Shown: piece after piece, positions 26,242-37,400 of the stretch
Position numbering within the stretch: the first letter of the stretch is position 1
How the letters are laid out: every line of letters starts with the position of its first letter
Assembly (NCBI GenBank): GCA_021464245.1
Contig: JADCRB010000030.1
Coordinates: 3,612,213 to 3,676,212 of the forward strand
Length of the DNA: 64,000 nucleotides
Reading direction: 5' to 3'
From: Carallia brachiata
Lineage: Eukaryota; Streptophyta; Magnoliopsida; Malpighiales; Rhizophoraceae
The notes under the pieces: generated by a model
What the model was told of the DNA's origin: nothing
The model's input: only the letters and a program-made list of their open reading frames with translations
The model's database searches: none
Position numbers and translations under genes: made by a program

Positions 26242-28594
26242 GATGTAATATTTCTTTTTTCCTTTGTTCTAATATAACTCTATCTTTGAACTACCTTGAA
26301 GAAAGGTTCTGATCTGTTGTGCCTTCTGACTTGTACTTTGTACGTAGAAATGAAGGGGTGAAGCTGAAACTTCATATATTATGTGCAAATATGCAATTTC
26401 CCTTAGAAGGAAAGAGGTGGTTTTTTTAACAGATTTTACAATCTACACAGGTGGTACCATGCCATTGGTCTTAATCAGACTGCAAACAGACCACTCCTTA
26501 AAACAGTGTTTCAGGTGCCCGAGCCGTTTGTCTACAATCAGCATGTGACCAATAGTGTTGTATTTTGTATGTTCGATATTAATCTCATCATATTTTCTTC
26601 AACTGTATTGTAGGTGATGATGCGCTTGTTTGGGTCACGCAAAAGGACTCTGTTGTTTGTAATACGTGATCATACAAAGGTCTGGATATATTTCCACAAG
26701 TCATGTTTCTATTCTTGAATTATACCTCCTACTACCATACTTACGCTGTATCTTCCTGATGGTTGTTCATGTAGACGCCACTTGAACGTTTGAAGTCTGA
26801 TCTTAAGATGGACATTCAGGAGGTATTGTTGTGCATAACACGTCGTACTCTGCAGTCATGTTTAATTCTACTGGGGAGTTTTCATAATTATTTTTTTAAT
26901 TTTTTGCAGATATGGGATGAAGTTCCTAAGCCCCAGGCTCATAAGAATACTCTGCTCAGTGATTTTTTTAATGTGCAAAGATGCTACTACTGTTTATCTC
27001 TTCCTATAATGTTTTCCATTGCTATTATAAAAATGCTACGTTGTTGTTTTTTCCTACCTCGTTGTTGTCCTCCAAATACTTCTCTGTCTTTCAAGCATTT
27101 GCAAGTTTTGGTTTTCATTTGTTATCTTTGAAAATGAAGGTGGAGGTCACAGCCTTACCTCACTATGAATACGCAGAAGCGCAATTTAAACAAAAGGTAA
27201 ACCTCATGTTGGAATGAACATTTTATTTAGCCTTAATGGTACTACTAGTATAGTGGTCACAACTGGTAAGTTCCGAAACTTTTTCTAATATCCTCAGAAA
27301 TAACCTCTTTTTAAGAAGTCACAACCAATTGCTTAATCATTTTCCCTATTTGACAGACAGCATAATATCATATATGAATAAAGTTACATGCTTGCAATCC
27401 AATGTTTTAATGCAGGTTGCTCAACTCAGGCAGCAGTTTTTTGATTCATCTCTTGGAGGACCTGCCAGTGATTGGCACACTGATACCCCTGCTTCAGGAT
27501 TTTCAGCCAATGCCCAGTTTATCTGGAATGCTATAAAAGAAAACAAGGATCTGAATCTTCCTGCTCTCAAGGTTAATAATAAAAATGCAATTTAAATTAT
27601 ATGGACACCTATTCCAAAGACTTAGCTCTTATTGTTGTGTTTTTTTTTTTTTTTTATTGTTATTATAATTATTATGATGTATCTCTCTCTGGTGTGTTCC
27701 ATCAGGTTATGGTTGCTACTGTACGTTGCAACCAGATTTGTGATGAGATGTTCAACCGGCTTACCAAAGATAAGGTACTTCATTGCTCCATTTTCCGAAT
27801 TTACTCCTGCAAAAGTAAATATTTGATGCACACAATACTTGGTCACGCTTATACAGAGCTGGTTAGAAACAAAGAAAAATGTTCAAGCCGGTGTACTCGT
27901 TTCGAAATTTGGGGAAAACGTCAGCAGCATTCTGCAAAACTATCTTTCAAAGTAAGTGTCGATTTGGATACATTGTGTATATTTTACTGTGATTAAGGTT
28001 CGACAGTCAAAATGTGTTCTTAAGAAGTTCATCAGAACACCAAATATATGTAATCTAGTTTGGACTTCGAATGCTTATGTGCCCGATCTTTCACCTGAAG
28101 CTAAAGCCAATGCTGATATTTTCTTGTCTATAACGTTGTTTCCTTCAACAACCGATTGATTGCCTATGTACTGCAACTGTTTTTTTTTTTTTTCAATAGA
28201 TATGACAGTGAGACAACTCAATTCGACGAGGGCATACGAAATGCAAAAAGACAACTGTTGGTATCAAGAGCATTGAATGTAATGCAAGCTCTCCTTGTCA
28301 AGTTGTTCTTTTTTGGGTTGCATGGGTGCTGGATGTGTGATTCTGGCATTGAACTAGCTTTTAAACTGCATCACAAGTACCAGTGAATAATCTTTTTTTC
28401 TTTTTTTTTTGTGTTACATTACGCAGGTGGTGTATCCTATTTATGCTACTTTATTAGATCACATATGCTCACAAACGCTTGAAAAGTATAAGATTGAGCT
28501 GGAGAAGTCACCGCGCAGAGAAGAAGACTTTTGCTGCTTGTAAACAGTATGCCATCCAAGAGTTTAACAAAAAGTGCACAGGTATATACAATGT

Positions 28595-28975
28595 TTTCAA
28601 AACCGGCCAGTCCGATTAGTTTAACTGGTGATTGGTCAGGTTTTTGGTCTGAGTTTTGGGGCAGTTTGTGAACCGATCAAACTCGATAAAAACTGAATCA
28701 GTTGGACCAGCCAAATAGGACCAATAGAAATTACAAATTAAAATTTGGTCTCAAATTTTCACTTAAATTATAATTTAAATCCTAAAGTAATTAAAACGTT
28801 CAATTTAATCTTAAAGGTTGTCAATACTTTCAATTTAGTCCTCATATTATATATATATATATACCGGTTCTATTAGTTTAATTATTGGTTAAATCGATTA
28901 GATTAGTTAAACTTTAAACTATTAATTTTTTTAGTTTGATAACCGGTTCAATTTTAATAATTTTAATTGTAAGTG
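28595..28975. repeat. Dispersed repeat in intron 14 of copy 2
   Basis: This sequence is shared with intron 14 of copy 1 (from about 12175) and related to 52085-52740. It is rich in AACCGGTT-like words and has no coding content. Its presence at the same place in copies 1 and 2 means it predates their duplication. Confidence 0.55.
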
Positions 28976-29111
28976 GGCTATACGGGGCACATCAAAGAAG
29001 AAAAGAAAACAAAAGGCCTACCGCCTGCATAAGAGATAACCTGCAGATATGTACAAGTTGACTTCGTCTTACTGATACCTTTACCACGAGGACTTGACAC
29101 AGAATTTGTGG

Positions 29112-29629
29112 GGGATAAACATATTTGAATTCTTAAACTTTTAGGTTTTTTTACGTTTGAGTTCTAAACTTTTTTAAGTTCTAAACTTTTTTAACGTTTT
29201 ATTTGAGTTCTAAATCTTTTAATTTTTTACTATATCAGTCATTTAAGTTACAAAAAGTAATCAATCCATTAATAAGTGAGTTTAATTTAATAAAAATTAT
29301 TTAAAAAAGTTTAAATACATAAATTAAATATTTTTTTCATCAACAAAATATACATATTAAATATTTTTTAATCAACAAATATACGAATTAAATAGGTAAC
29401 ATGCATATTTTTTTATAGAAAAAACATTCAATTCATATATTTAATCTTTTTTAAATAATTTTTTGTAAAGTTAAAATTATTTTTTAATAGATTGATCACT
29501 TTTGTTAAACAGATGAACTGATTTGGTAGAAAATCAAAAGGTTTAGAACTCAAATGAAATGTTAAAAAGGTTTAGGACTCAAACGTAAAAAAAAACTTAA
29601 AGATTTAGGACTAAAAAATTATTTATCCC
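29112..29629. mobile_element. MITE with 10-bp target duplication in intron 14 of copy 2 (518 bp)
   Basis: The element begins GGGATAAAC and ends TTTATCCC, and the inverted relationship continues well inward. The target duplication GAATTTGTGG lies at 29102-29111 and 29630-29639. The unoccupied site can be read in copy 1 near 13655 (GATTTTGTGG). It is the same family as 47987-48479. The 10-bp duplication suggests mobilisation by a Mutator-like transposase. It has no reading frame of its own. Confidence 0.85.
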
Positions 29630-29997
29630 GAATTTGTGGAAGGGTCTGTGAGAAATTAGTGACAAAGGGACGTTTTGGTTCAACTGCAAGATCTTTTTCT
29701 ATTTTATGTAATGAAAGTTGAAAACAGTATCAATTTATTGACACCTTTTTTTTTTTTTTTTTTTTTGTTCTTTTACAGAGGCTGCCGTAAAACATGCTGA
29801 TTGGGATGACTCAAATGTTCCGGAAAAACTTCTCCTTAGCATCAATTTACACGCGGCCTCTGCGTACAATGCCAAGTTGTCGGAATTGGAGAACAAACAC
29901 GAGGTTACTCAGTTAACCTTACAATCCGTTCCTGCACCACTTAATTTTGGTTGTCTTGCACTTACTTTGCGATGCTTTGGCGTTTTCTTTTCTTCAG

Positions 29998-30249
29998 AGT
30001 GCTTTAGACGACCGGCAGGAAGATTTGGGCAAAAGTTCAAATGCATCTGCATCTATGGATGCAGCGAAATCTTTATATGCATCTGCGGCTGCGACTGCGA
30101 CTGCACTTGCCAATTGTGGCGCTATTGCTTCGTCAAATCCTTATACTGCTATGGGTTTGGGCATAAGTTTGGGCGTCGTATGTCTGGTGCAGACCGTTGC
30201 CGGCGTAGTGATCCACGCGAGGAATAGTCAAAAAAATAAAGAAAAGTAA
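29998..30249 (+). other. Novel tail exon of copy 2
   Basis: The exon encodes 83 residues plus TAA. It starts SALDDRQEDLGK, 8 residues longer than the copy 1 tail, then continues with an Ala-rich stretch, the same hydrophobic segment, and the ending QKNKEK. In the 30 codons from ASSNPY to the end of the hydrophobic segment the two copies differ at six sites, all synonymous. In the preceding Ala-rich part there are about nine replacement and two synonymous differences. Confidence 0.75.
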
Positions 30250-33200
30250 GTCTTAGGAAGAAAACCACATAAAAACTACAAAAATGATTAAATATAATTT
30301 TCTTCCAAAATCTTGTTCCTCGCTATTTTTTGATGTCATATGTTATAAAAATAAAAGGGTGTCGTGATTCTCATATTGTGGGTCTTGAAGTCGGTTAGAC
30401 TTAAATTTCAACTACTAAAATGTCATAGATGATATGTAAGAGTAAAACTTATATCTTCTAATTACAGCAAAGTTATATGTAATGAGTATGATATCTCATT
30501 TGATGCAGTGTTGTGTACGTATATATTAGAAAAAATATTAGTGTTCCGAATGTTGATATTTGTACAGTATCCCGATTAAAATTAAAATTGATATTTTTAA
30601 AATAATACTGATAATTTTTAAAACACTTATTATTTTTATATGTCAATAATTATCTATTTTATTTTAAAAATATTAATTTTATTTCTAATCAGAACACTGA
30701 ACAAAACATTAGCACTCAGAATATATATCAGTGTTCTATGTATTAATACAAGTCGGTATCTTACTTTTTCGTTTTTTTTTTTTCACTTTTAAATATTTCT
30801 GCGTGCTGGTGAACTAAAATTCAGACCATATATAGCGGACAAATGAGTCTTGCTGAACAAGGAGGCTGCGGGCCGGGCCCTTTGATGTTGGGTTTAATTA
30901 GTTAATAGCAAGTTAAAAGTTATTATTCGATAAATTATTAGTCAATATTCTTAATCCAAGTAATATTACAAAAATTGTTGTGAGTTTTGGATCTTGTTAA
31001 AAATTTTAGTAAAAATTCACTCCAACATAGATTGAGAATATCCGATAAAATCAGCCTGAAGAGTGGAGGTAGATTTTTGCAAATTTTAATAGTTGCATCT
31101 TTTTAACCCTTAATCTACAATATTCTTATTTGTAATTAAACTTATTAAGTTTTTTTTTATCCATTAAGAGGTCCACTAGCCCGTGAGTTATACAATAAAG
31201 ATAACTCATTTTATTTCCATAAACTTCATACTCTCTTTCCAAAATTAGATTATTTCAAAACTTTCAATGTAAAAATTTTAAATTTTAACTATTAGAGTAT
31301 TATAAGGGATTTGTTCACTTTTTAGTTGACATGATGCATTAAGTTGATTAAGTTGGATTTGACTTATTCAATGGTTGCTAGATATTAATTTACAATTATC
31401 TACAGTTGTCAAAGATTTTATATGATTATCTCTTGCTATAAGGCTTTGTAATTAGATCATGCAAAAGGTTTTTTAGTACAATTTTTCTTTTAAATACCCA
31501 ATTCATTCCCTCTTAGTTTGTCATATACCAAGAGATAAAAAAAAATGGATATTGGTATCTTTATTTACATGCTGCGAAAATTTATATATCTAGAAACATC
31601 AAACTATGATGCAAATTTAAAAGATTTGAGATTGTTGTTTTTTCATTTAATTTGCTTAATCAAAAAGTGATCGAATATAAAATTTTATTTATCATTAAAA
31701 AACATGTTATATTGTCATATGATTTTTAATTTTCTTAGCTAAATTTAAGCGCAGACATATGTCTACAAAACCCATTTCATTGATGGCTGCCATTAAATTT
31801 TTAGATTAAGGTAGTCTAACCGATTTCCCAAATATTGTTCTATATTTGCGAGGAGAAAAATATCATCTAAACGATCTCAATTAAATTTTTGGATTAAGCT
31901 ATTTTTCTACTTCTTGTTGTTGTTTGTATATAATTTTCTATCAACCCCACACCCGAAAAAAAAAAAAAAAAAAAAAAAAAACGAGCAGGGGAAAAAATTC
32001 ATGTTTTTAACTTCACAGTGCTTATTTTGGCTATCTGGGGATTGTTCTTGCGTGCTCATTGTGAGGGTGAAAGTTTGGCTGTTGCTAATTGCAAGCTTGG
32101 AAAGTTTGGCATGCTAGTGTTCTTAAGCTTGCTTGCTGTCTTTACAACATATTTACTGTTCAAGCTTGCTTGCTGTTTTGGAACATTTTATTGTGTTTTT
32201 AAACTTGTTGCCGTTGAAATATATTTGCCTTTTTTTTTTTTTTATTGAAATCAATCCACTAAAAAAAATCAATTCAATCGAGTCGTAGAAGAAAAAGGTC
32301 AACAAATCGCCGCTTTCAAAGGAGAAGTCCCGATCCAAGTTAATCTCGAAATCCGCGAGAAACAATTTGTCCACCCGGTTTCACTCCAGAGGCCACATCA
32401 GCCGACGTCTATACTGCAGAAAAGCAATCAGATAATTCTACACAGCTGTCACCCTCAAGCAGCGAAAAAAAAAAAGAAAAAAAAGTTAGTAAATGATTGG
32501 TTGGCGTCAATTTTCGTCCTCCACTAGACGTACAGATACAGCGTTGCTGCTGTAGTTTCTTTTACACCGACACAGACAATCGGGATATCATTCCATCAAA
32601 AACTATTTACAGGAGTAAGGACATAACCAACTCAAAATAAAAGAACTGCACGACTTGAAGGAAACTTATACTCTGCCGATACCAAAGATTGATCCAGTTG
32701 CATCTTCAAGCTTCACTCCAGTCATACGCTATGTGCGAAGTCACGACGCCCAGAAATTCAACCCCCTTTCTCTTGTTGTATTGATCCTAAACAGAAGTAA
32801 GGACATGAATATCAACTTCGAGTTGGACGAAACTTGCAGCAAAGTACGGATTGGATTGAGTGGCTTAAATAAAATGACGGGTTGAATAAGAATGTAGAAT
32901 TGTCTAATTCGTTGATGATGGATTAGATATAGATATACTCTAAAACCATTAATCCGATCTGTAAGTATTCATATATATATATATATATATTCACATTTAA
33001 CTTTGTATATGAATTCAATAAATCTTTCGGACGATTCAACACCCATTTGGGTTCAACTATTTTAGAACTGTCGAACTAATGGTTCAAGCAAAAACAAGTT
33101 TTGAGATAAATAATCGTTTGAATTTTTAAAAATTAATTATATTAAAAGTTTTTCTTTACTCCAATAAAAATTTAGAAATTTTTTTTTTTTTCAAAAAAGA

Positions 33201-34370
33201 GTTCGAACGGAATCAAAATTGAATCAAAACTAGATTAAACTGGACTAAAATTGATTTTTTTTTTTTTTTACAGAAACTGGACTAAATTGATAGTTGAATT
33301 GGAATTGGAATTGGCCTAGGAACGCCGGTTAACTGAGCCATCTGAGGAACGTAAGGTTCAACCTTCTCCCCAATCCAAATTGCCAGTTTCAAACCATAAT
33401 CGGCCAGGCCTACTTCATAGGATCCACGAGCATTTTTTTTTTAGGTTTCGAATCCACGAGCATGTCTTATACACGCATTCAGCCCATTGCACGTCCACCT
33501 GATTCTCATTTATCTGCTGCAAATCTAAAATTTCTATTTTAAAGGTATTGAATTCAAATCTTAAAATAGAAGTTGACGAGTTTATGAAATAAAAAAGATA
33601 TTTTGATTGTGTAATTTATATTTTAATAAATTTTTTAATGAAAAAAAAAATTTTTTTTTCCATTTCGATCTTATTTTTCCATTGCCTTACCCTAGTGATT
33701 TGTTTTAGTAAATAGGAAACTGTGGAATTTTGAAAACCAAACCGAAAAAGTTTTGACACTGTTGACCATTTCAAAAAACTATAATCAAACAACTTTTTCA
33801 AGTTTCTATGTTGGCTATTTCTAGAAGATTACTGCTCTCAACCTTCATTTTTTAATTTTTTATTAATTTGTGCCATTAGTTTAGACGGTTGTCTCTTATC
33901 TCAATTTGGTTAATTTAAAAAATTTAATTAATATTAACAATTTAATTCAAATATAACTTTTAAACCATTCAAAATAATGCTAGTGCAATTTTTTTTTTAA
34001 ATTTCATTTTTTTTCTTTCGTTGGTTATTAATTACCAATTATTATTTAAAGTGGTTAAAATTCTAACTTCTATTTTAAAAATATTAAATTTAAATTTAAC
34101 AAAAAAAATAATTAAAATTATAAAAAAAAGTTATCTTAATTATATAGTTGATAATCTCGTGAGCTTATTGATGAAAAACATCAAAAAGGGAAAAGAAAAA
34201 CAGAAACGGAAGACAAATGACCGAAAAACCAGAGCCGCACAGCGCACGCACTCTCTTGCTTTATGTCTACTCAAAAGACAAAGGCAAAGGTCGCAAATTT
34301 TTCTAATAATTTCGTTGTTTGTCTAAATTTTTGAGATTAAGACCGACCCTTTTGTCTGTTTGTGAGAGAG
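30250..34370. other. Intergenic region between copies 2 and 3
   Basis: To about 31425 this is the duplicated 3' flank shared with copy 1. It is interrupted by about 0.2 kb of extra AT-rich sequence near 30525-30750, bounded by ATTAGTGTTC-like and AACATTAGCACT-like words and possibly another MITE. There is a poly-A run at 31958-31981 and a (TA)n run near 32968-32990. Short open frames around 32010-32250 and 32655-32885 have no recognisable homology. No gene is supported. Confidence 0.5.
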
Positions 34371-34373
34371 AGC

Positions 34374-34429
34374 CAGAGAGAGAGAGAGAGCGATGTTCAA
34401 AAAAGAAAGAGAGAGAGAGAGAGAGAGAG
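34374..34429 (+). repeat. (GA)n microsatellite in the 5' leader of copy 3
   Basis: Two GA-repeat blocks directly precede the copy 3 start codon. Between them is an ATG at 34393 whose frame runs through the second block and overlaps the main start out of phase (37 nt apart), ending after 60 codons at 34575. If this leader is transcribed, it is an overlapping upstream reading frame. Confidence 0.6.
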
Positions 34430-37400
34430 ATGGGAGAAGATGGCAGTGCCACGCAGCTGGTCGACGCCAGCGGCGTCTTCAACGAGGAGGGACTCAACCG
34501 CTTCATCGCCACCACGAAGCTCGCCGACCGTGGCCTCTCCTATGCGGTGGTTGCCATCATGGGCCCGCAGAGTAGTGGTACTACTATTTCTATCTCTTCT
34601 ATTTCTTCTTTCCCTATGACCCCATTTCCAATTCTTCTTCTGTATATGCTTTTCTATCAAGCCCTCAACACCAAGAAAAAGACTTTTTTTTTTTTTAATT
34701 GGTTCCGTGGCTCGAACTCGAAACTTTCAGCCCTGCAAACGACTCTAGTACCAAGAAAAGGATGTAAAAAAAAAAAAAAAAAAAGTTAAATTTTTGAGTT
34801 GTTTGAAATATAGTTTTAGTTGTAATGCAAATGGGAACTGCGTTTTCCATTGGATTGGGTTCTCTTTGTCTCCTTATTATTTACTAGAAGTAAGCTCAGG
34901 GACAAGGAACATCATTGTATAAATCATTGACCTTTGCTCATAATTTTCAAATTTCCCCATGTTATGAACAGGTAAGAGCACCTTATTGAACCATCTTTTC
35001 CGTACAAATTTCAGGGAAATGGATGCTTTCAGGGGAAGGTATGCTATTTTTGTATTTTTCGTGTGTTTTTGGTAGGAGAAGGAAGGATTTTTAATCTGTG
35101 TGTTATTGCTTTATGCTGCCTTTTCGAATGCACCATAGTAAAGAATATAGCTAATTTTATTGCAGGACCCAAACAACCAAGGGGATTTGGATTGCAAGGT
35201 GTGTTGGCATCGAGCCATTCACAATTGCCATGGATTTGGAGGGAACTGATGGAAGGGAGAGAGGAGAGGTGCAGAAGCTTTATATCTCCGTGCTTTTCTA
35301 GTAGCTTCCTTTTCCCTAGAGTAGATTTTTTTCCCATGTGCCACATGCTTATAGGCTGATGTTTTATTTCCCTGTAGAATTACTTGCTGCCAATGGATTT
35401 TTAGCTCTATGACTGTAATTACTTATGGCCATTCTTCTGTCTACCAACTAATAATTATGCTATTCGGCTCTTGGCTTTTCGTCAGAACCTTTGGCTATTC
35501 CCCCCAAAGTCATGTAGTTTCAAACCAGAAGCATTAAGTGAATCATAAAAGCAGCCATTTGTAGGATCACCGTCTGTAACATCGAAACCTTATAACTTTG
35601 ATGTTTCCCCGAATTTTTGGTCTTCGATATAGTTATCTTACTAAGAAAGTGACACCCTATTCTAAGCACTCTATCCATCTATTTTATATCTTCAAAAACA
35701 GATATCATAGCTCACGCGGTGACAATCAAATTGCAATTTGATGGAGCATTTTTCATCATTTTGAGAGCCCTTGCCAAAGAAACTTCCATACTTACCTTAT
35801 CAGTGAGAATTTTCAAAGACAGGTCAGAGTACCTTATAACCTACAGAGGTCAGAAGCATTATCTCTAAGGTTAACGTGATCTGCATGGGCATGCACTGGG
35901 TTTTGTGGGGCCTTTTTTGGGGTGGTTCTGCAGGAGAGAGACAAAACATAGTTTCTTGTGGTGCATTTGCGCCTTTGTCTGTATTTGTACTTCAATTGCA
36001 GGTCTCTTCTGAGCATCTGTCTGACTTAAAATGGAATGGTCATCCGAATAGGGACTCTTGCTCTACATACTTGTATCAAAATCATAATTTAGGGACAAGT
36101 TGGTGCTAATATTGCTTTTGGACGATTGTTTTGCTCAGGATGACACTACATTTGAGAAACAGAGTGCACTATTTGCTTTGGCAGTTGCTGATGTTGTATT
36201 GATAAACATGTGAGTTTTGCTAGTTCTACACTGTGATGTCTGGATCCTTGATTGTTTTGATTAGGCTTAGCTCTACGTACATTTTTTTTCTACTGGAAAG
36301 AAGATCCCTGTAAAGTTTTTTAGGCAGATTATGTATAACATATATCGAAGATCAACTATATTTTGGGCCTGTTTTTTCTTTGTTATGTTCTTACTTTGAA
36401 TTCCAGCTGTAGAAAATGATGTGAAACATAAAAAAACATATGCCAACATAAATTACTTTTAGAAACTCATTCAGGATCTTTACTGAATAATGTTTAGATA
36501 TTCTACATCATATATGTAACTGAACTCATTTTGGTACAACAGGAAAAGCTGATTTTTCCAGCCCAAGGAAAAGAAAAAAATAAAAGCATATGTAAAATTG
36601 TCTTTTGTGTTTTATTGTAGTTTCTTTACCTTTTAAACTGTGGACATTTGAGATTCCACCTCAACGAAGAGTCTGATACTTGGTAGCTTTTGAGCATTTA
36701 TTTGGTATTTGAAATAGATGTCACATATATACAGGTGGTGCCATGACATTGGTCGTGAACATGCTGCAAATAAACCCCTCTTAAAAAGCATATTTCAGGT
36801 ACTCAAGTAGTTGGCCTGTTATTTATACGTAATTGAGACTTCTTCACATGTTGTCTACCCTTATATATCTCATAATATATTCTTCATATATAGGTTATGA
36901 GGCGTTTGTTCAGCCCTCGCAAAACAACTCTGTTGTTTGTTATACGTGATAAAACAAAGGTCTGGATATATGTCACAAGTTCATCTCCTTTCTTGGAACA
37001 TACCTACTACTTTCGTACTGAATCAGTGTCCTCTTGATGGTTCTATTTGTAGACTCCACTTGAATATTTGGAGTCTGTTCTTAGGGAAGACATTCAGAAG
37101 GTATTGCTGTTCATAACTTCTTATGATATTGTGTCATGTTTCCGGATCAATTGTTCATGTCATTTAGTCTTTTCTATGATTCTAATTTTTTCAGATATGG
37201 GATCAAGTTTCTAAGTCCCAGCCTCAGAGAAATACCTTGCTCAGTGAATTTTTTAATGTATGAGGATGTCCACCCTTATCTGTCTCTCACTGTTTTTTTT
37301 TTTCTGTTTCCATACGAGATATGATACCTAGTTTTTTTTTTTTAATCCCTCATTTTCCTTGAAATGCTTCTTTCTCCTTCAATCATTATGAATTTTGGCT

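Larger units (their letters stand above)
23854..30249 (+). pseudogene. RHD3-like GTPase with novel C-terminal tail, copy 2 (frameshifted in exon 14)
   Basis: Sixteen exons match copy 1 one for one: 23854-24007, 24305-24371, 24537-24642, 24969-25039, 26451-26514, 26614-26679, 26775-26822, 26910-26972, 27140-27196, 27416-27571, 27706-27774, 27857-27951, 28200-28278, 28427-28581, 29779-29903, 29998-30249. The GTPase motifs GPQSSGKST, TTKG, DVEGTDG and RD are intact. Exon 14 is 155 nt where copy 1 has 154: a run of four T at 28529-28532 replaces three, which puts TAA at 28541-28543 and gives a 403-residue product. Everything after it, including the tail exon, remains a good reading frame in the expected phase. 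The break is therefore either recent or an assembly error at a homopolymer. Introns 4 and 14 carry transposon insertions that copy 1 lacks. Without the break the gene would encode about 541 aa. Confidence 0.75.

Noticed and set aside
32655..32885. 76-codon open frame starting MKETYTLPIP
   Set aside because: It is short, isolated, has no recognisable domain, and shows no splice continuation or neighbouring exon.
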